Source: Fidelibacterota bacterium UBA1134 (lineage in GTDB: Bacteria; Fidelibacterota; Marinisomatia; Marinisomatales; S15-B10). Taken from it: DNA of 15,687 bases. The notes below the pieces were generated by a model, which was not told where the DNA came from, did not search any database, and saw only the letters and a list, made by a program, of their open reading frames with translations. The position numbers were made by a program, and so were the translations under genes. Every line of letters begins with the position of its first letter. The first letter of the stretch is position 1. This document shows positions 6,266 through 14,400 of the stretch, piece by piece. The DNA lies in contig DCAL01000093.1 in assembly GCA_002311975.1 (NCBI GenBank), positions 11,899 to 27,585 on the forward strand, given 5' to 3'.

Positions 6266-7141
6266 ATGTATATTGTTTCAGAACCAATCAGATCAGTCGT
6301 CGCTCGCGTAGCAACTGATAAACCGGTACGGAAGACTTCCTATCAAGTAAAGGGAGTCATCATGAATGATTTTCCGGATGAAGGGATCATTCCTTTTATC
6401 AACGGAAGTTACCGCTCTCAATTCCTCTATCCCCGGGTGCAGGTCAAGATTCTGAATGAACAGATTTATCTGGTTGGAATAAAGGAGGGTGTCGATCCTA
6501 TCTTATCCGTCGTGGAGAAGCTGAAAACCATGAATTTTGGCAATATCACTTTCGAGGTTGAAGGATCTGATGCAGATGTCGAGGAGGATCACTTTGTCCC
6601 GTCACCCAGAATGATTCGCTACAGATTCCTCACTCCTTGGGTAGCACTGAATGAGATCAATCTGGGCAAATACAAGTTCGTTTACGGAGATGAGCGACCA
6701 AAATTCCTGAACCGGCTTCTGAGTCAGAACATCGCCTTCCTTGCCAAGGAGATGGAGATGAAGCTCGAAACGAAGGTTTATGTCAAGCTTACCCTCGAAT
6801 CTCTATACCCAAAACTTGTGGACGATGGCCACATGGGCGCATTCGAAGGTGAATTCAAGACTAACTTTGTTCTCCCCAATTTCCTCGGCATCGGCAACGG
6901 CATCACTAAGGGATACGGGGTTCTTTTCAGTCACTTCAATCCAGCGGACTTCCAGTTTGATGAAAGTGAACTTAAGTCAGAGACCTCCAATAATCAGGCG
7001 GTGGAAGATTTGCCACCCAACTGGGAAGAAGACGCCATAGATCCCGATGACGTTCCCAAGAGTCGACGGATTGTCAAATCCCGCAAGGAAGCCGAGGAAC
7101 ACAATTATAATACCAGGAAATACCACAAGCGGTCACATTAG
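6266..7141 (+). CDS. Cas6b-like RAMP-fold RNA-binding protein, stand-alone
   Basis: I read this 291-residue protein as a member of the Cas6b-like family (CRISPR crRNA-processing endoribonucleases). Supporting features are an N-terminal ferredoxin-like stretch (1-85) with FLYPRVQVKIL and GIKEGVD, a middle block YRFLTPWVALNEINLGKY with LSQNIAFLAKEME, and a C-terminal GEFKTNFVLPN followed by the glycine-rich loop GIGNGITKGYGVLF. That loop fits G-h-G-x5-G-h-G exactly (G208, G210, K215, G216, G218). I see no histidine before residue 109, so the usual Cas6 catalytic His appears absent. Residues 227-291 form an acidic then basic low-complexity tail. No CRISPR array or other cas gene is in the window; the neighbours are rho (31 nt upstream) and an aminotransferase (24 nt downstream). 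ATG 6266 keeps the first beta strand; an internal ATG at 6362 has a better Shine-Dalgarno. The family call is from remembered motifs; the function is unknown. Confidence 0.72.
   Translation: MYIVSEPIRSVVARVATDKPVRKTSYQVKGVIMNDFPDEGIIPFINGSYRSQFLYPRVQVKILNEQIYLVGIKEGVDPILSVVEKLKTMNFGNITFEVEGSDADVEEDHFVPSPRMIRYRFLTPWVALNEINLGKYKFVYGDERPKFLNRLLSQNIAFLAKEMEMKLETKVYVKLTLESLYPKLVDDGHMGAFEGEFKTNFVLPNFLGIGNGITKGYGVLFSHFNPADFQFDESELKSETSNNQAVEDLPPNWEEDAIDPDDVPKSRRIVKSRKEAEEHNYNTRKYHKRSH
6351..6364 (+). promoter_or_regulatory. Strong internal Shine-Dalgarno and alternative start in the Cas6b-like gene
   Basis: AGGGAG (6351-6356) stands 5 nt ahead of an in-frame ATG (6362-6364, Met33), far better placed than the GGAG about 15 nt before the annotated ATG. 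Initiation here would give a 259-residue product lacking the first RAMP beta strand. Because that strand looks like part of the fold, the longer form is preferred, but two products are possible. Confidence 0.35.
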
Positions 7142-7165
7142 GCTGCGAGCAGAAAGATCCTCACG

Positions 7166-8350
7166 ATGATTTCCGACCGGGTGCACCGTATTCAGCCCTC
7201 CTTTACACTGGAAATGACCGCCAAGGCAGCGGCTTTACGCAATCAGGGGATTGATGTCATCGATATGGGTGTGGGCGAACCTGATTTCAACACCCCGGAG
7301 AACATTCGTCTGGCAGCGAAGAAGGCCATGGATGAAGGCTTTACAAAATATACTCCGGGGAGCGGCCTCCTGGAACTCCGTCAGGCAATCTGCAAGAAGC
7401 TTCAGAGGGACAACGGAATTGTCTTCTCACCTGATCAGATCATCGTTTCAAACGGCGCCAAACACTCCCTCAGCACAGCGTGTCAGGTGCTGCTCAATCC
7501 CGGAGACGAGGCCGTCATTTTCTCGCCTTACTGGGTCTCTTTTCCTGAATTCATACGGCTGGCCGACGGCGTTCCCATTGTGGTGAATACTCTCTCTGAG
7601 CAAGACTTTACTCCCGACTTTGATGATCTTGAAAAGAAGATTACGCCAAATATCAGATTGATGATCATTAATTCCCCTTCAAATCCTACAGGCGCTGTCT
7701 GGGATAAGACTACCATCTCACGACTGCTGGACTACGCATCTGAGGAGAAATGGACCGTGATTTCTGATGAATGTTACGAAAAGCTCGTATACGATGAACT
7801 TTTCACCAGCACCGAGAAACTTAATCAAACCGGTGCCACAGTTCTCACCATACAGAGTCTCTCCAAGACGTACGCCATGACTGGCTGGCGAATCGGTTAT
7901 GCCGCGGGCAGTCCTGATATCATAAAAGCGATGGGTAAGATACAGGGGCAAGCAACCTCATGCCCGAACTCGATAGGACAAAAGGCCGCTGTGGAGGCAC
8001 TCTCCGGAAGCCAAGAACCGGTAGAAGAGATGAAGGCGAAGTTTCGCACCCGCCGCAATCTCATGATCCAGAAACTCACTGACATCAAAAATGTTACCTG
8101 TGCTCTCCCCGGCGGCGCATTCTACGCTTTTCCGGACATCAGCTATTACTTGGGTACGAATTCCAACGGTAAGAAAATCGAAACTTCTTTCCAGTTGAGT
8201 GATTATATTTTGGAATCGGTGAGGACCGTTACAGTAGCGGGTTCCGGTTTCGGCGGCGAGGGACATATCCGTCTGTCGTACGCCACAGACGAGAAGAATA
8301 TCGCTGAAGGAATCAGTAGAATCGAAGAGGCGCTGAGTCAACTTGAATAG
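7166..8350 (+). CDS. aspC: PLP-dependent aspartate-type aminotransferase (class I, subgroup Ib-like)
   Basis: A cytoplasmic fold-type I aminotransferase, most likely moving the amino group between aspartate and 2-oxoglutarate. The 394 residues include MGVGEPDFNTPENI, FTKYTPGSGLLELR (the substrate/PLP region), SNGAKHSL, NSPSNPTGAV (PLP-contacting Asn), ISDECYEKLVYD and the Schiff-base lysine K234 in SLSKTYAMTGWRIGY. The substrate carboxylate Arg is expected in GGEGHIRLSYA near the end. The lysine position and motif spacing match the Thermus-type aspartate aminotransferases, which may also accept prephenate; substrate range cannot be settled from sequence. It begins 24 nt after the Cas6b-like gene and ends 9 nt before rpmE, so it is probably in the same transcript. 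It is an unusual guest inside the rho-rpmE-prfA neighbourhood. Confidence 0.92.
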   Translation: MISDRVHRIQPSFTLEMTAKAAALRNQGIDVIDMGVGEPDFNTPENIRLAAKKAMDEGFTKYTPGSGLLELRQAICKKLQRDNGIVFSPDQIIVSNGAKHSLSTACQVLLNPGDEAVIFSPYWVSFPEFIRLADGVPIVVNTLSEQDFTPDFDDLEKKITPNIRLMIINSPSNPTGAVWDKTTISRLLDYASEEKWTVISDECYEKLVYDELFTSTEKLNQTGATVLTIQSLSKTYAMTGWRIGYAAGSPDIIKAMGKIQGQATSCPNSIGQKAAVEALSGSQEPVEEMKAKFRTRRNLMIQKLTDIKNVTCALPGGAFYAFPDISYYLGTNSNGKKIETSFQLSDYILESVRTVTVAGSGFGGEGHIRLSYATDEKNIAEGISRIEEALSQLE

Positions 8351-8359
8351 AGGTAAGTA

Positions 8360-8575
8360 ATGAAAACAGGAATACACCCCGACTACAAGTTAGGAATGGT
8401 GGCATGTGCTTGCGGTCACACGTTTCAGGTGCGGAGCACAGTGGGAGACATGCGCGTAGAAATCTGCTCCGAATGTCATCCTTTTTTTACCGGAAAACAG
8501 AAGCTAGTGGATACTGCCGGCCGAATCGAAAAATTCAGGAAAAAGTACAAACTGGACGTCCAGGAAGACCAGTAA
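8360..8575 (+). CDS. rpmE: Ribosomal protein bL31 (zinc-binding type)
   Basis: A large-subunit ribosomal protein that bridges to the small-subunit head. The 71 residues start MKTGIHPDY and keep the zinc-ribbon cysteines C16 and C18 (ACACGHTF) and C36 and C39 (ICSECHPFFTGKQK), so this is the zinc-containing C+ form rather than the zinc-independent paralogue made under starvation. The AGAGG Shine-Dalgarno overlaps the aminotransferase stop and stands 6 nt before the ATG, pointing to coupled expression. A clear intrinsic terminator follows. Zinc-responsive control through a Zur box is not evident here. Confidence 0.97.
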   Translation: MKTGIHPDYKLGMVACACGHTFQVRSTVGDMRVEICSECHPFFTGKQKLVDTAGRIEKFRKKYKLDVQEDQ

Positions 8576-8587
8576 TAACAGCAAGAG

Positions 8588-8633
8588 AACGGTTTCCTTT
8601 CTTAATCATTCATCTGGAGGAAGCCGTTTTTTT
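8588..8633 (+). terminator. Rho-independent terminator after rpmE
   Basis: The left arm AACGGTTTCCT (8588-8598) pairs with AGGAAGCCGTT (8618-8628) over 11 bp with one T-G wobble. The loop is 19 nt, and a run of seven T (8627-8633) begins in the arm. It lies only 14 nt before the prfA ATG, so prfA must depend on read-through, a nearby promoter, or regulated (attenuator-like) termination. A GGAGG (8616-8620) partly inside the 3' arm is the only Shine-Dalgarno-like sequence ahead of prfA. Confidence 0.78.
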
Positions 8634-8647
8634 CTGCCCAGACTGCC

Positions 8648-9718
8648 ATGCTTGAGAAAACGAGAGAGGTTGTCAAGAAGTACGAGGCGCTGACTGATAT
8701 GCTTGCCAGTCCGGAGATCGCTTCAAATCCCAGCCGTTACAGCGAGATCGCCAAGCAGCGTCATGAGTTGGAAGCCGTGGTGGAGAAAGGCTGTGAATAT
8801 CTCACGCTGATGGACCAGATAGCTGAGGACAAAGCCATTCTGCAGGGCGATGATGAAGAGCTGAAATCCATCGTGCACGAAGAACTGTCCGATCTCGAGG
8901 AACAGCGCCTCAGTCTCGAAGAGTCACTGAAACTTCTGCTTTTGCCCAAAGATCCCCGTGATGACAAGAATACCATCATGGAGATACGGGCTGGTACCGG
9001 CGGCGACGAAGCAGCACTTTTCGCCGCTGATCTCTTCAGGATGTACAGCCGATACGCCGAAAGGAAGCTGTGGAAAATGGGTATTTTGAGCAGCAACGAG
9101 ATCGGAGGAGGCGGTTTTAAAGAGGTCATCTTTTCACTGGTGGGAGAGAGCGTCTTTGGCGAACTGAAATATGAGGGCGGTGTTCACAGGGTGCAGCGCG
9201 TCCCAGAAACAGAAGCCAGCGGCAGGATTCACACTTCAGCCGCAACGGTAGCCGTCCTGCCGGAAGCAGATGAGATCGATATCAACATAGACCCCGGAGA
9301 TCTGCGCATCGATACTTTTCGTGCCTCGGGCGCCGGTGGGCAGCATGTAAATAAGACTGAGTCTGCTGTGCGTATCACTCACAACCCGACCGGATTGGTG
9401 GTCACTTGTCAAGATGAAAAATCACAGCACAAAAACAGAAGTGCCGCGATGAAAGTTCTCCGGTCCCGGCTCATGGCGCTGGAAGGAGAAAAACTTCGGG
9501 CTGAAAGGGCGGAAGCACGTAAAAGCATGGTATCCACCGGCGACCGCAGTGCAAAGATTCGCACATACAACTTTCCTCAAGGGCGCGTGACAGACCATAG
9601 AATTGATCTTACACTGTATAAACTGAACAATGTGCTGGACGGAGATTTGTTTGAACTCATTGAAAAGTTGCGTATAGCGGATCAACTTGAGCTGTTAAAT
9701 GCAGAGCCAGTTGAATAA
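8648..9718 (+). CDS. prfA: Peptide chain release factor 1
   Basis: Class I release factor that reads UAA/UAG stop codons and triggers peptide release. The 356 residues match the family size. The N-terminal coiled-coil domain is ~1-95. The codon-recognition region is GGVHRVQRVPETEASGR with the RF1-type P-x-T tripeptide (P-E-T), followed by IHTSAATVAVLPEA. The catalytic GGQ is G230-Q232 in RASGAGGQHVNKTES. The C-terminal signature GDRSAKIRTYNFPQGRVTDHR is complete. The P-x-T motif separates it from RF2 (SPF), and no frameshift is present. There is no good Shine-Dalgarno in the 14 nt between the terminator and the ATG. Its last 20 nt overlap prmC, which encodes the enzyme that methylates its GGQ glutamine. 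Confidence 0.98.
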   Translation: MLEKTREVVKKYEALTDMLASPEIASNPSRYSEIAKQRHELEAVVEKGCEYLTLMDQIAEDKAILQGDDEELKSIVHEELSDLEEQRLSLEESLKLLLLPKDPRDDKNTIMEIRAGTGGDEAALFAADLFRMYSRYAERKLWKMGILSSNEIGGGGFKEVIFSLVGESVFGELKYEGGVHRVQRVPETEASGRIHTSAATVAVLPEADEIDINIDPGDLRIDTFRASGAGGQHVNKTESAVRITHNPTGLVVTCQDEKSQHKNRSAAMKVLRSRLMALEGEKLRAERAEARKSMVSTGDRSAKIRTYNFPQGRVTDHRIDLTLYKLNNVLDGDLFELIEKLRIADQLELLNAEPVE

Positions 9719-10607
9719 AACAGCGCTAAAAGCACAATCGTTGGCGGATCCATCAGACACTCTTTTCCAGGTTATGAAACTGGCTGAGCACTGTCTGTCT
9801 ACGAGCAGTTCGGATAGTCCCCGCAATGAAATCGAATGGCTCATGATGGACTTGTTCTCTTGCTCACGCTCGGACCTTCATCTGAACCGCAACCATCGCA
9901 TGGAAAAGAGGAAGCTGGGGATTCTCTCCTCCTGGGTTGAACGAAGAGCTACCGGCGAACCGCTGCAGTACATCACACAACGGACAGAATTCTTCGGGCT
10001 TCCCATCCAGTTGAACCGGCAAGTAATGATTCCCCGCCCCGAAACTGAGAAGCTGGTGGAGGTTGCCATCAATCACGCCAGGAGAATCCGGGCAGCAACA
10101 ATAGTAGACGTGGGAACAGGCAGCGGCTGCATCGCTATCGCCATCGCCAAAGAGCTGCCCGAAGTGCATCTGCTCGCCCTCGACTGCAATGAAGACGCTT
10201 TAGAACTCGCCGGGAGGAACGCTCTCAGTAATGGTGTAGCTGACAGGATTGTATTTGAAAGAAGCGATATTCTTACTCAAGACATCCCCAACTCATGTGA
10301 CCTTCTGGTGTCGAATCCTCCTTACATTCCAATCGATGAGATGGACGGCCTGCCCGAAGATATTAGGGAATTTGAACCAACAGACGCACTAACAGATGGC
10401 CATGACGGATTAGAATTCTATCGCCGCTTGTGCGCCATGGCCCGGCGTTGGGTGGTGAGTGGAGGCTTCATGGTGCTTGAAACGGGCCGGGGAGAACATC
10501 CGGAAAAAGTGCGACACCTGTTTGCGAATGCCGGATTCATCACTACAGCTACTCACCAAGACTACAACGGAGATGACCGGGTGATCTCCATACAGGTAAC
10601 GGAGTGA
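9699..10607 (+). CDS. prmC: Release factor glutamine N5-methyltransferase
   Basis: A SAM-dependent enzyme that methylates the glutamine of the GGQ motif in release factors, increasing termination efficiency. Of 302 residues, the N-terminal helical domain (~20-100) contains ERRATGEPLQYITQRTEFFGL, followed by the family's IPRPETEKLVE. The SAM-binding motif I is VDVGTGSGCIAIAIA. The glutamine-binding NPPY is N206-Y209 in LLVSNPPYIP. It is about 25 residues longer than the E. coli protein at the N-terminus. An internal ATG at 9774 would remove most of that extension, but the upstream ATG 9699 allows the usual coupling with prfA (20-nt overlap). Its stop overlaps the next start as GTGA. Confidence 0.96.
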   Translation: MQSQLNKTALKAQSLADPSDTLFQVMKLAEHCLSTSSSDSPRNEIEWLMMDLFSCSRSDLHLNRNHRMEKRKLGILSSWVERRATGEPLQYITQRTEFFGLPIQLNRQVMIPRPETEKLVEVAINHARRIRAATIVDVGTGSGCIAIAIAKELPEVHLLALDCNEDALELAGRNALSNGVADRIVFERSDILTQDIPNSCDLLVSNPPYIPIDEMDGLPEDIREFEPTDALTDGHDGLEFYRRLCAMARRWVVSGGFMVLETGRGEHPEKVRHLFANAGFITTATHQDYNGDDRVISIQVTE

Positions 10608-11434
10608 CATCACTCCTCGCCTTCTTCAAACTCCTCCGTCCGCTCAATCTGTTTCTTAGTGTCCTTTCTGTACTGGTCTCGGCGTCTATTCTCCACTACT
10701 GGAACGGCGCAGTAATCTTAAAGACTGCCGTGACTATGGCAGCCCTAAACGCTGCGGCTAACGCGTTCAACGATTATAGAGATTTCGAAAGCGACAAGAT
10801 TAACCGCGCCGACCGGCCACTTCCCTCCGGTTCACTCTCTAGAAAAAGTGCTCTGATAATAGCAATCCTGCTTTTCTTGTGCGGAATTATCCTGTCAACA
10901 TTCATCAATTTCCCATCATTTGTGATTGTGACCCTCATCTCCACACCCTTAATGATGCTCTATAGTATTCGGCTGAAAGGGACACCTTTGATTGGTAATC
11001 TGGTTGTGGCCGCAATTCTTGGATTAGCGTTTCTTTTTGCCGGTACCAGTTTTGGCAACCCACAGGGTCTTGTGGTTCCCGCCTTGCTGGCGTTCGGCTT
11101 CACCTTCCTGCGGGAGATCGTCAAGGACATCGCCGACGTCGATGGTGACAGAGCAGCACACCTTAATACGTTTCCTGTGAAGTTTGGGGTTCAACTTTCT
11201 GTCCGCCTCGTGCTGGGTCTCTGCCCGCTGGCAGGATTAGGCTTTCTCATTCCATTTCTTATGGGCATCTATGGTGATGCTTACCTTATAATTCTTATTT
11301 TGGGAATTGAAATTCCTCTACTTTTTATTGTATCTTCACTTGTGAAATCACCTTCAATTAAGACCTGTAAGACCTCTTCCAAAATCTTCAAAGTCTGTAT
11401 TCTATCTGGCTTACTTGCAGTTTACTTAGGCTGA
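10604..11434 (+). CDS. UbiA-family prenyltransferase, resembling digeranylgeranylglyceryl-phosphate synthase
   Basis: A multi-pass membrane prenyltransferase (276 residues, about eight to nine hydrophobic segments). Both metal/diphosphate-binding Asp motifs are present: N56-D57-x2-D60-x3-D64 within NAFNDYRDFESDKINRADRP, and D175-x2-D178-x3-D182 within REIVKDIADVDGDR. The wording of these motifs, including DRPLPSG and the REIVKDI-D-V-GDR-A segment, is closest in my memory to archaeal-type digeranylgeranylglyceryl-phosphate synthase, which adds the second prenyl chain to an ether-lipid precursor. Related sequences are known from FCB-group bacteria. Alternatives are a quinone, chlorophyll or heme O prenyltransferase. 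The GTG start overlaps the prmC TGA (GTGA), so translation is probably coupled. The dnaE start follows 4 nt after its stop. Substrate is inferred, not shown. Confidence 0.8.
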   Translation: MTSLLAFFKLLRPLNLFLSVLSVLVSASILHYWNGAVILKTAVTMAALNAAANAFNDYRDFESDKINRADRPLPSGSLSRKSALIIAILLFLCGIILSTFINFPSFVIVTLISTPLMMLYSIRLKGTPLIGNLVVAAILGLAFLFAGTSFGNPQGLVVPALLAFGFTFLREIVKDIADVDGDRAAHLNTFPVKFGVQLSVRLVLGLCPLAGLGFLIPFLMGIYGDAYLIILILGIEIPLLFIVSSLVKSPSIKTCKTSSKIFKVCILSGLLAVYLG

Positions 11435-11438
11435 CGCA

Positions 11439-14400
11439 ATGGCTTCCGAGTTCGTTCATCTACATAATCACACCGATTACAGTCTGCTGGACGGCGCCCA
11501 GTCAGTCTCTACTGTCATCGATACAATGACGGAGCTATCCATGGACACCGTTGCCATTACAGAACACGGCAACATGTTTTCAGCAATCTCATTCTACAAG
11601 GCTGCCAAGGATGCAGGCTTGAAGCCGATCGTTGGGTGCGAGACCTATGTAGCGCAGGGCGAGCGATTTGATAAAACACCCAAACGGGATGGCGGATGGG
11701 GCAATAACCATCTGCTGCTTCTCGCTCAGAGCTTCACGGGATACCGCAATCTCATGAGGCTCGTGACTGCGGGCTATCTGGAAGGTTTCTACTACCGCCC
11801 GCGAGTTGACAAGAATCTGCTCCGTGAATTCAATGAAGGAATCATCTGCCTCTCAGCCTGCCTCAAGGGAGAAGTCCAGGAATTCGCTGTTAAGGGCAAC
11901 TACGATGCGGCAAAAAAAGTAGCGCTGGAATACGCAGAAATCTTCCCCGGACGGTTCTATCTGGAGTTGCAAGATCACAGCATTCCTGAGGAAGAGGCAT
12001 CAAGAAACATAGTTGCCAAGCTTGCTGCCGACCTGGATCTTCCACTTGTGGCAACGAACGATTGTCACTACAGTCGACAGGAGGACTGGGAAGCACACGA
12101 TATCATGTTCTGTATCGGCACGGGCAAGGATAGAGACGATCCGAACAGACAGCGTTACGCGACGCCTGAATTCTATTTCAAATCTCAAGACGAGATGTGG
12201 AGGCTCTTCAAGGAGTATCCTCAGGCACTGGAAAACACGAGACTCATTGCTGACTCTTGCGACCTCGAGATCCCTCTCAACAAGAACCTTCTGCCCACTT
12301 TCCCTATTCCCGCTGAGACTGGTGATACTGATCCAAACAAATATCTTGCCTCCCAATGTGAGGGCGGACTCAGGAAACGCTTTGACCCAGTCACGCCTGA
12401 ACTGAGTGACCGGCTTCAGTATGAGCTTGGCATCATCCAGGATATGGGTTTCGCCGGCTATTTTCTGATCGTGCAAGACTTTGTCCGTTTCGCTAAAAAG
12501 AGGAAGATTCCTGTGGGACCAGGGAGAGGCTCTGTTGCTGGCAGTCTTGCGGCGTATTGCCTCGGGATCACAACAATTGATCCTATTCAGCACGGATTGC
12601 TGTTCGAGCGCTTTCTTAATCCAGATCGCATCTCCATGCCCGATATTGATATTGATTTCTGCTACGAGCGGAGAGGCGAGGTCATAGACTACATAAAACA
12701 GAAGTATGGTGAAAACTCAGTCACACAGATCATTACATTCGGCAGACTGAAGGCGCGGCAGGTTGTTCGGGACGTGGGTCGCGTTCTTGGAATGAGCTAT
12801 GGAGAAGTTGACCGAATTGCCAAGATGATCCCGGCTGGTCCCGGCGTTACCCTCGATTCTGCCCTAACTGTCGGCACTGATCTGCAACAGGTGGAAAAGA
12901 AGGATGCACTGCACAAAAACCTGATTGCATTCTCGAAGACACTTGAGGGGATGAACCGGCATGCCTCTACCCATGCGGCCGGTGTTGTAATTGCTCCCGG
13001 AGAACTGACTGACTATATCCCTCTCTACAAATCCCCTCAGGGTGATATCACTTCTCAGTTTGATATGAAAGGGCTGGAAGATCTCGGTTTACTCAAGATG
13101 GATTTCCTTGGTCTGCGAAATTTAACTGTTATCAAGCAGTCCGAAGTATTGCTGAAAGAGCGCGGCGTCAATATTAGCTGCGACAAAATTCCACTCGATG
13201 ACCGGAAAGTCTATAAAACATTCTCTAAGGGCAACACCGTCGGGGTATTTCAATTTGAATCATCCGGCATGCGGGAATATCTCAAGAAACTTAAACCCAC
13301 CTGCATAGAAGATCTTATCGCTATGAATGCCCTCTATCGTCCCGGTCCCATGGAAAACATTGATGAGTTCATCAAGCGGAAGCACGGCAGAAAGAGGATT
13401 AAGTACACGCATCCCGATCTCGAGCCGATTCTGAGTGAAACATACGGAATCATCGTCTACCAAGAACAGGTAATGCAAATCACCAACAAGATCGCCGGTT
13501 TCTCGCTGGCGCAGGCGGATATTCTGCGACGAGCCATGGGTAAGAAGAAGAGAAAACTGATGAAGGATCAGAAAGCGTCGTTCATAAAGGGCGCTGTAGA
13601 AAAGGGGATTGCACAGAAAACAGCCAAGAACATCTTTGCACTGATCGAAAAATTTGCCCAATATGGTTTCAACAAAAGTCACAGTACAGCCTATGCCTAC
13701 ATCGCCTATCAGACAGCTTACCTGAAGACTCACTATCCGGCCGAGTTCATGGCGGCAAACCTGACAAGCGAAATGACCAACACCTCGCGGGTTGTTACGC
13801 TCATGAATGAGTGTCAAAAATTGAAAATCACCGTCCGTGCTCCAGATGTAAACGAATCAGGAATAAATTTCACTGTCCTCGATGACAAAACGATTACGTT
13901 CGGTCTCAATGCCATCAAAAATGTCGGCATTAGTGCGCTGGAGAATATCTTAGCTGTACGGAAGGAAAAGGAACCGTTTAAGACTCTATTCGATTTTTGT
14001 CGCCATCTAGATCTCCGGCTCGCAAACCGTAAAGTAATCGAAAGTCTCATTGCCGCCGGCGCCATGGATTCTCTCACAGGCAACCGGGCCCAGATGTACA
14101 ATGCCGTCGAATCAACTCTGCGTCATGCTCAGAAGGCTCAAGCCGAAGCTGAAGATGATCAATTCTCTCTGTTTGGGCAATCTCCTTCAGGTGACTCCTC
14201 ATTGCATTCGATCCCCAAGTTACCCCAGACACCTGACTGGTCTGAATCAGAAAAACTGCAACGCGAGAAAGATCTGATGGGATTTTACCTCACGGGTCAT
14301 CCTCTCCTGAAACACGCTGCTCTGCTGGAAACATTTTCGAACTACGACTTCTCCAGCCCCACAGAAGAAACGCATCAGATTCGTGTGGGCGGAGTGATCC

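Noticed and set aside
6266..7141. CRISPR locus around the Cas6b-like gene
   Set aside because: I looked for regularly spaced direct repeats through the window and found none, and no other cas gene is present.
9699..9774. ATG 9774 as the prmC start
   Set aside because: Possible on homology grounds, but the 9699 ATG keeps the overlap with prfA typical of coupled genes; left as an alternative only.
12000..12593. Minus-strand open frame of 197 codons opposite dnaE, and a similar one at 13260-13817
   Set aside because: Both are antisense to conserved polymerase sequence, have no plausible ribosome site and no recognisable motif.
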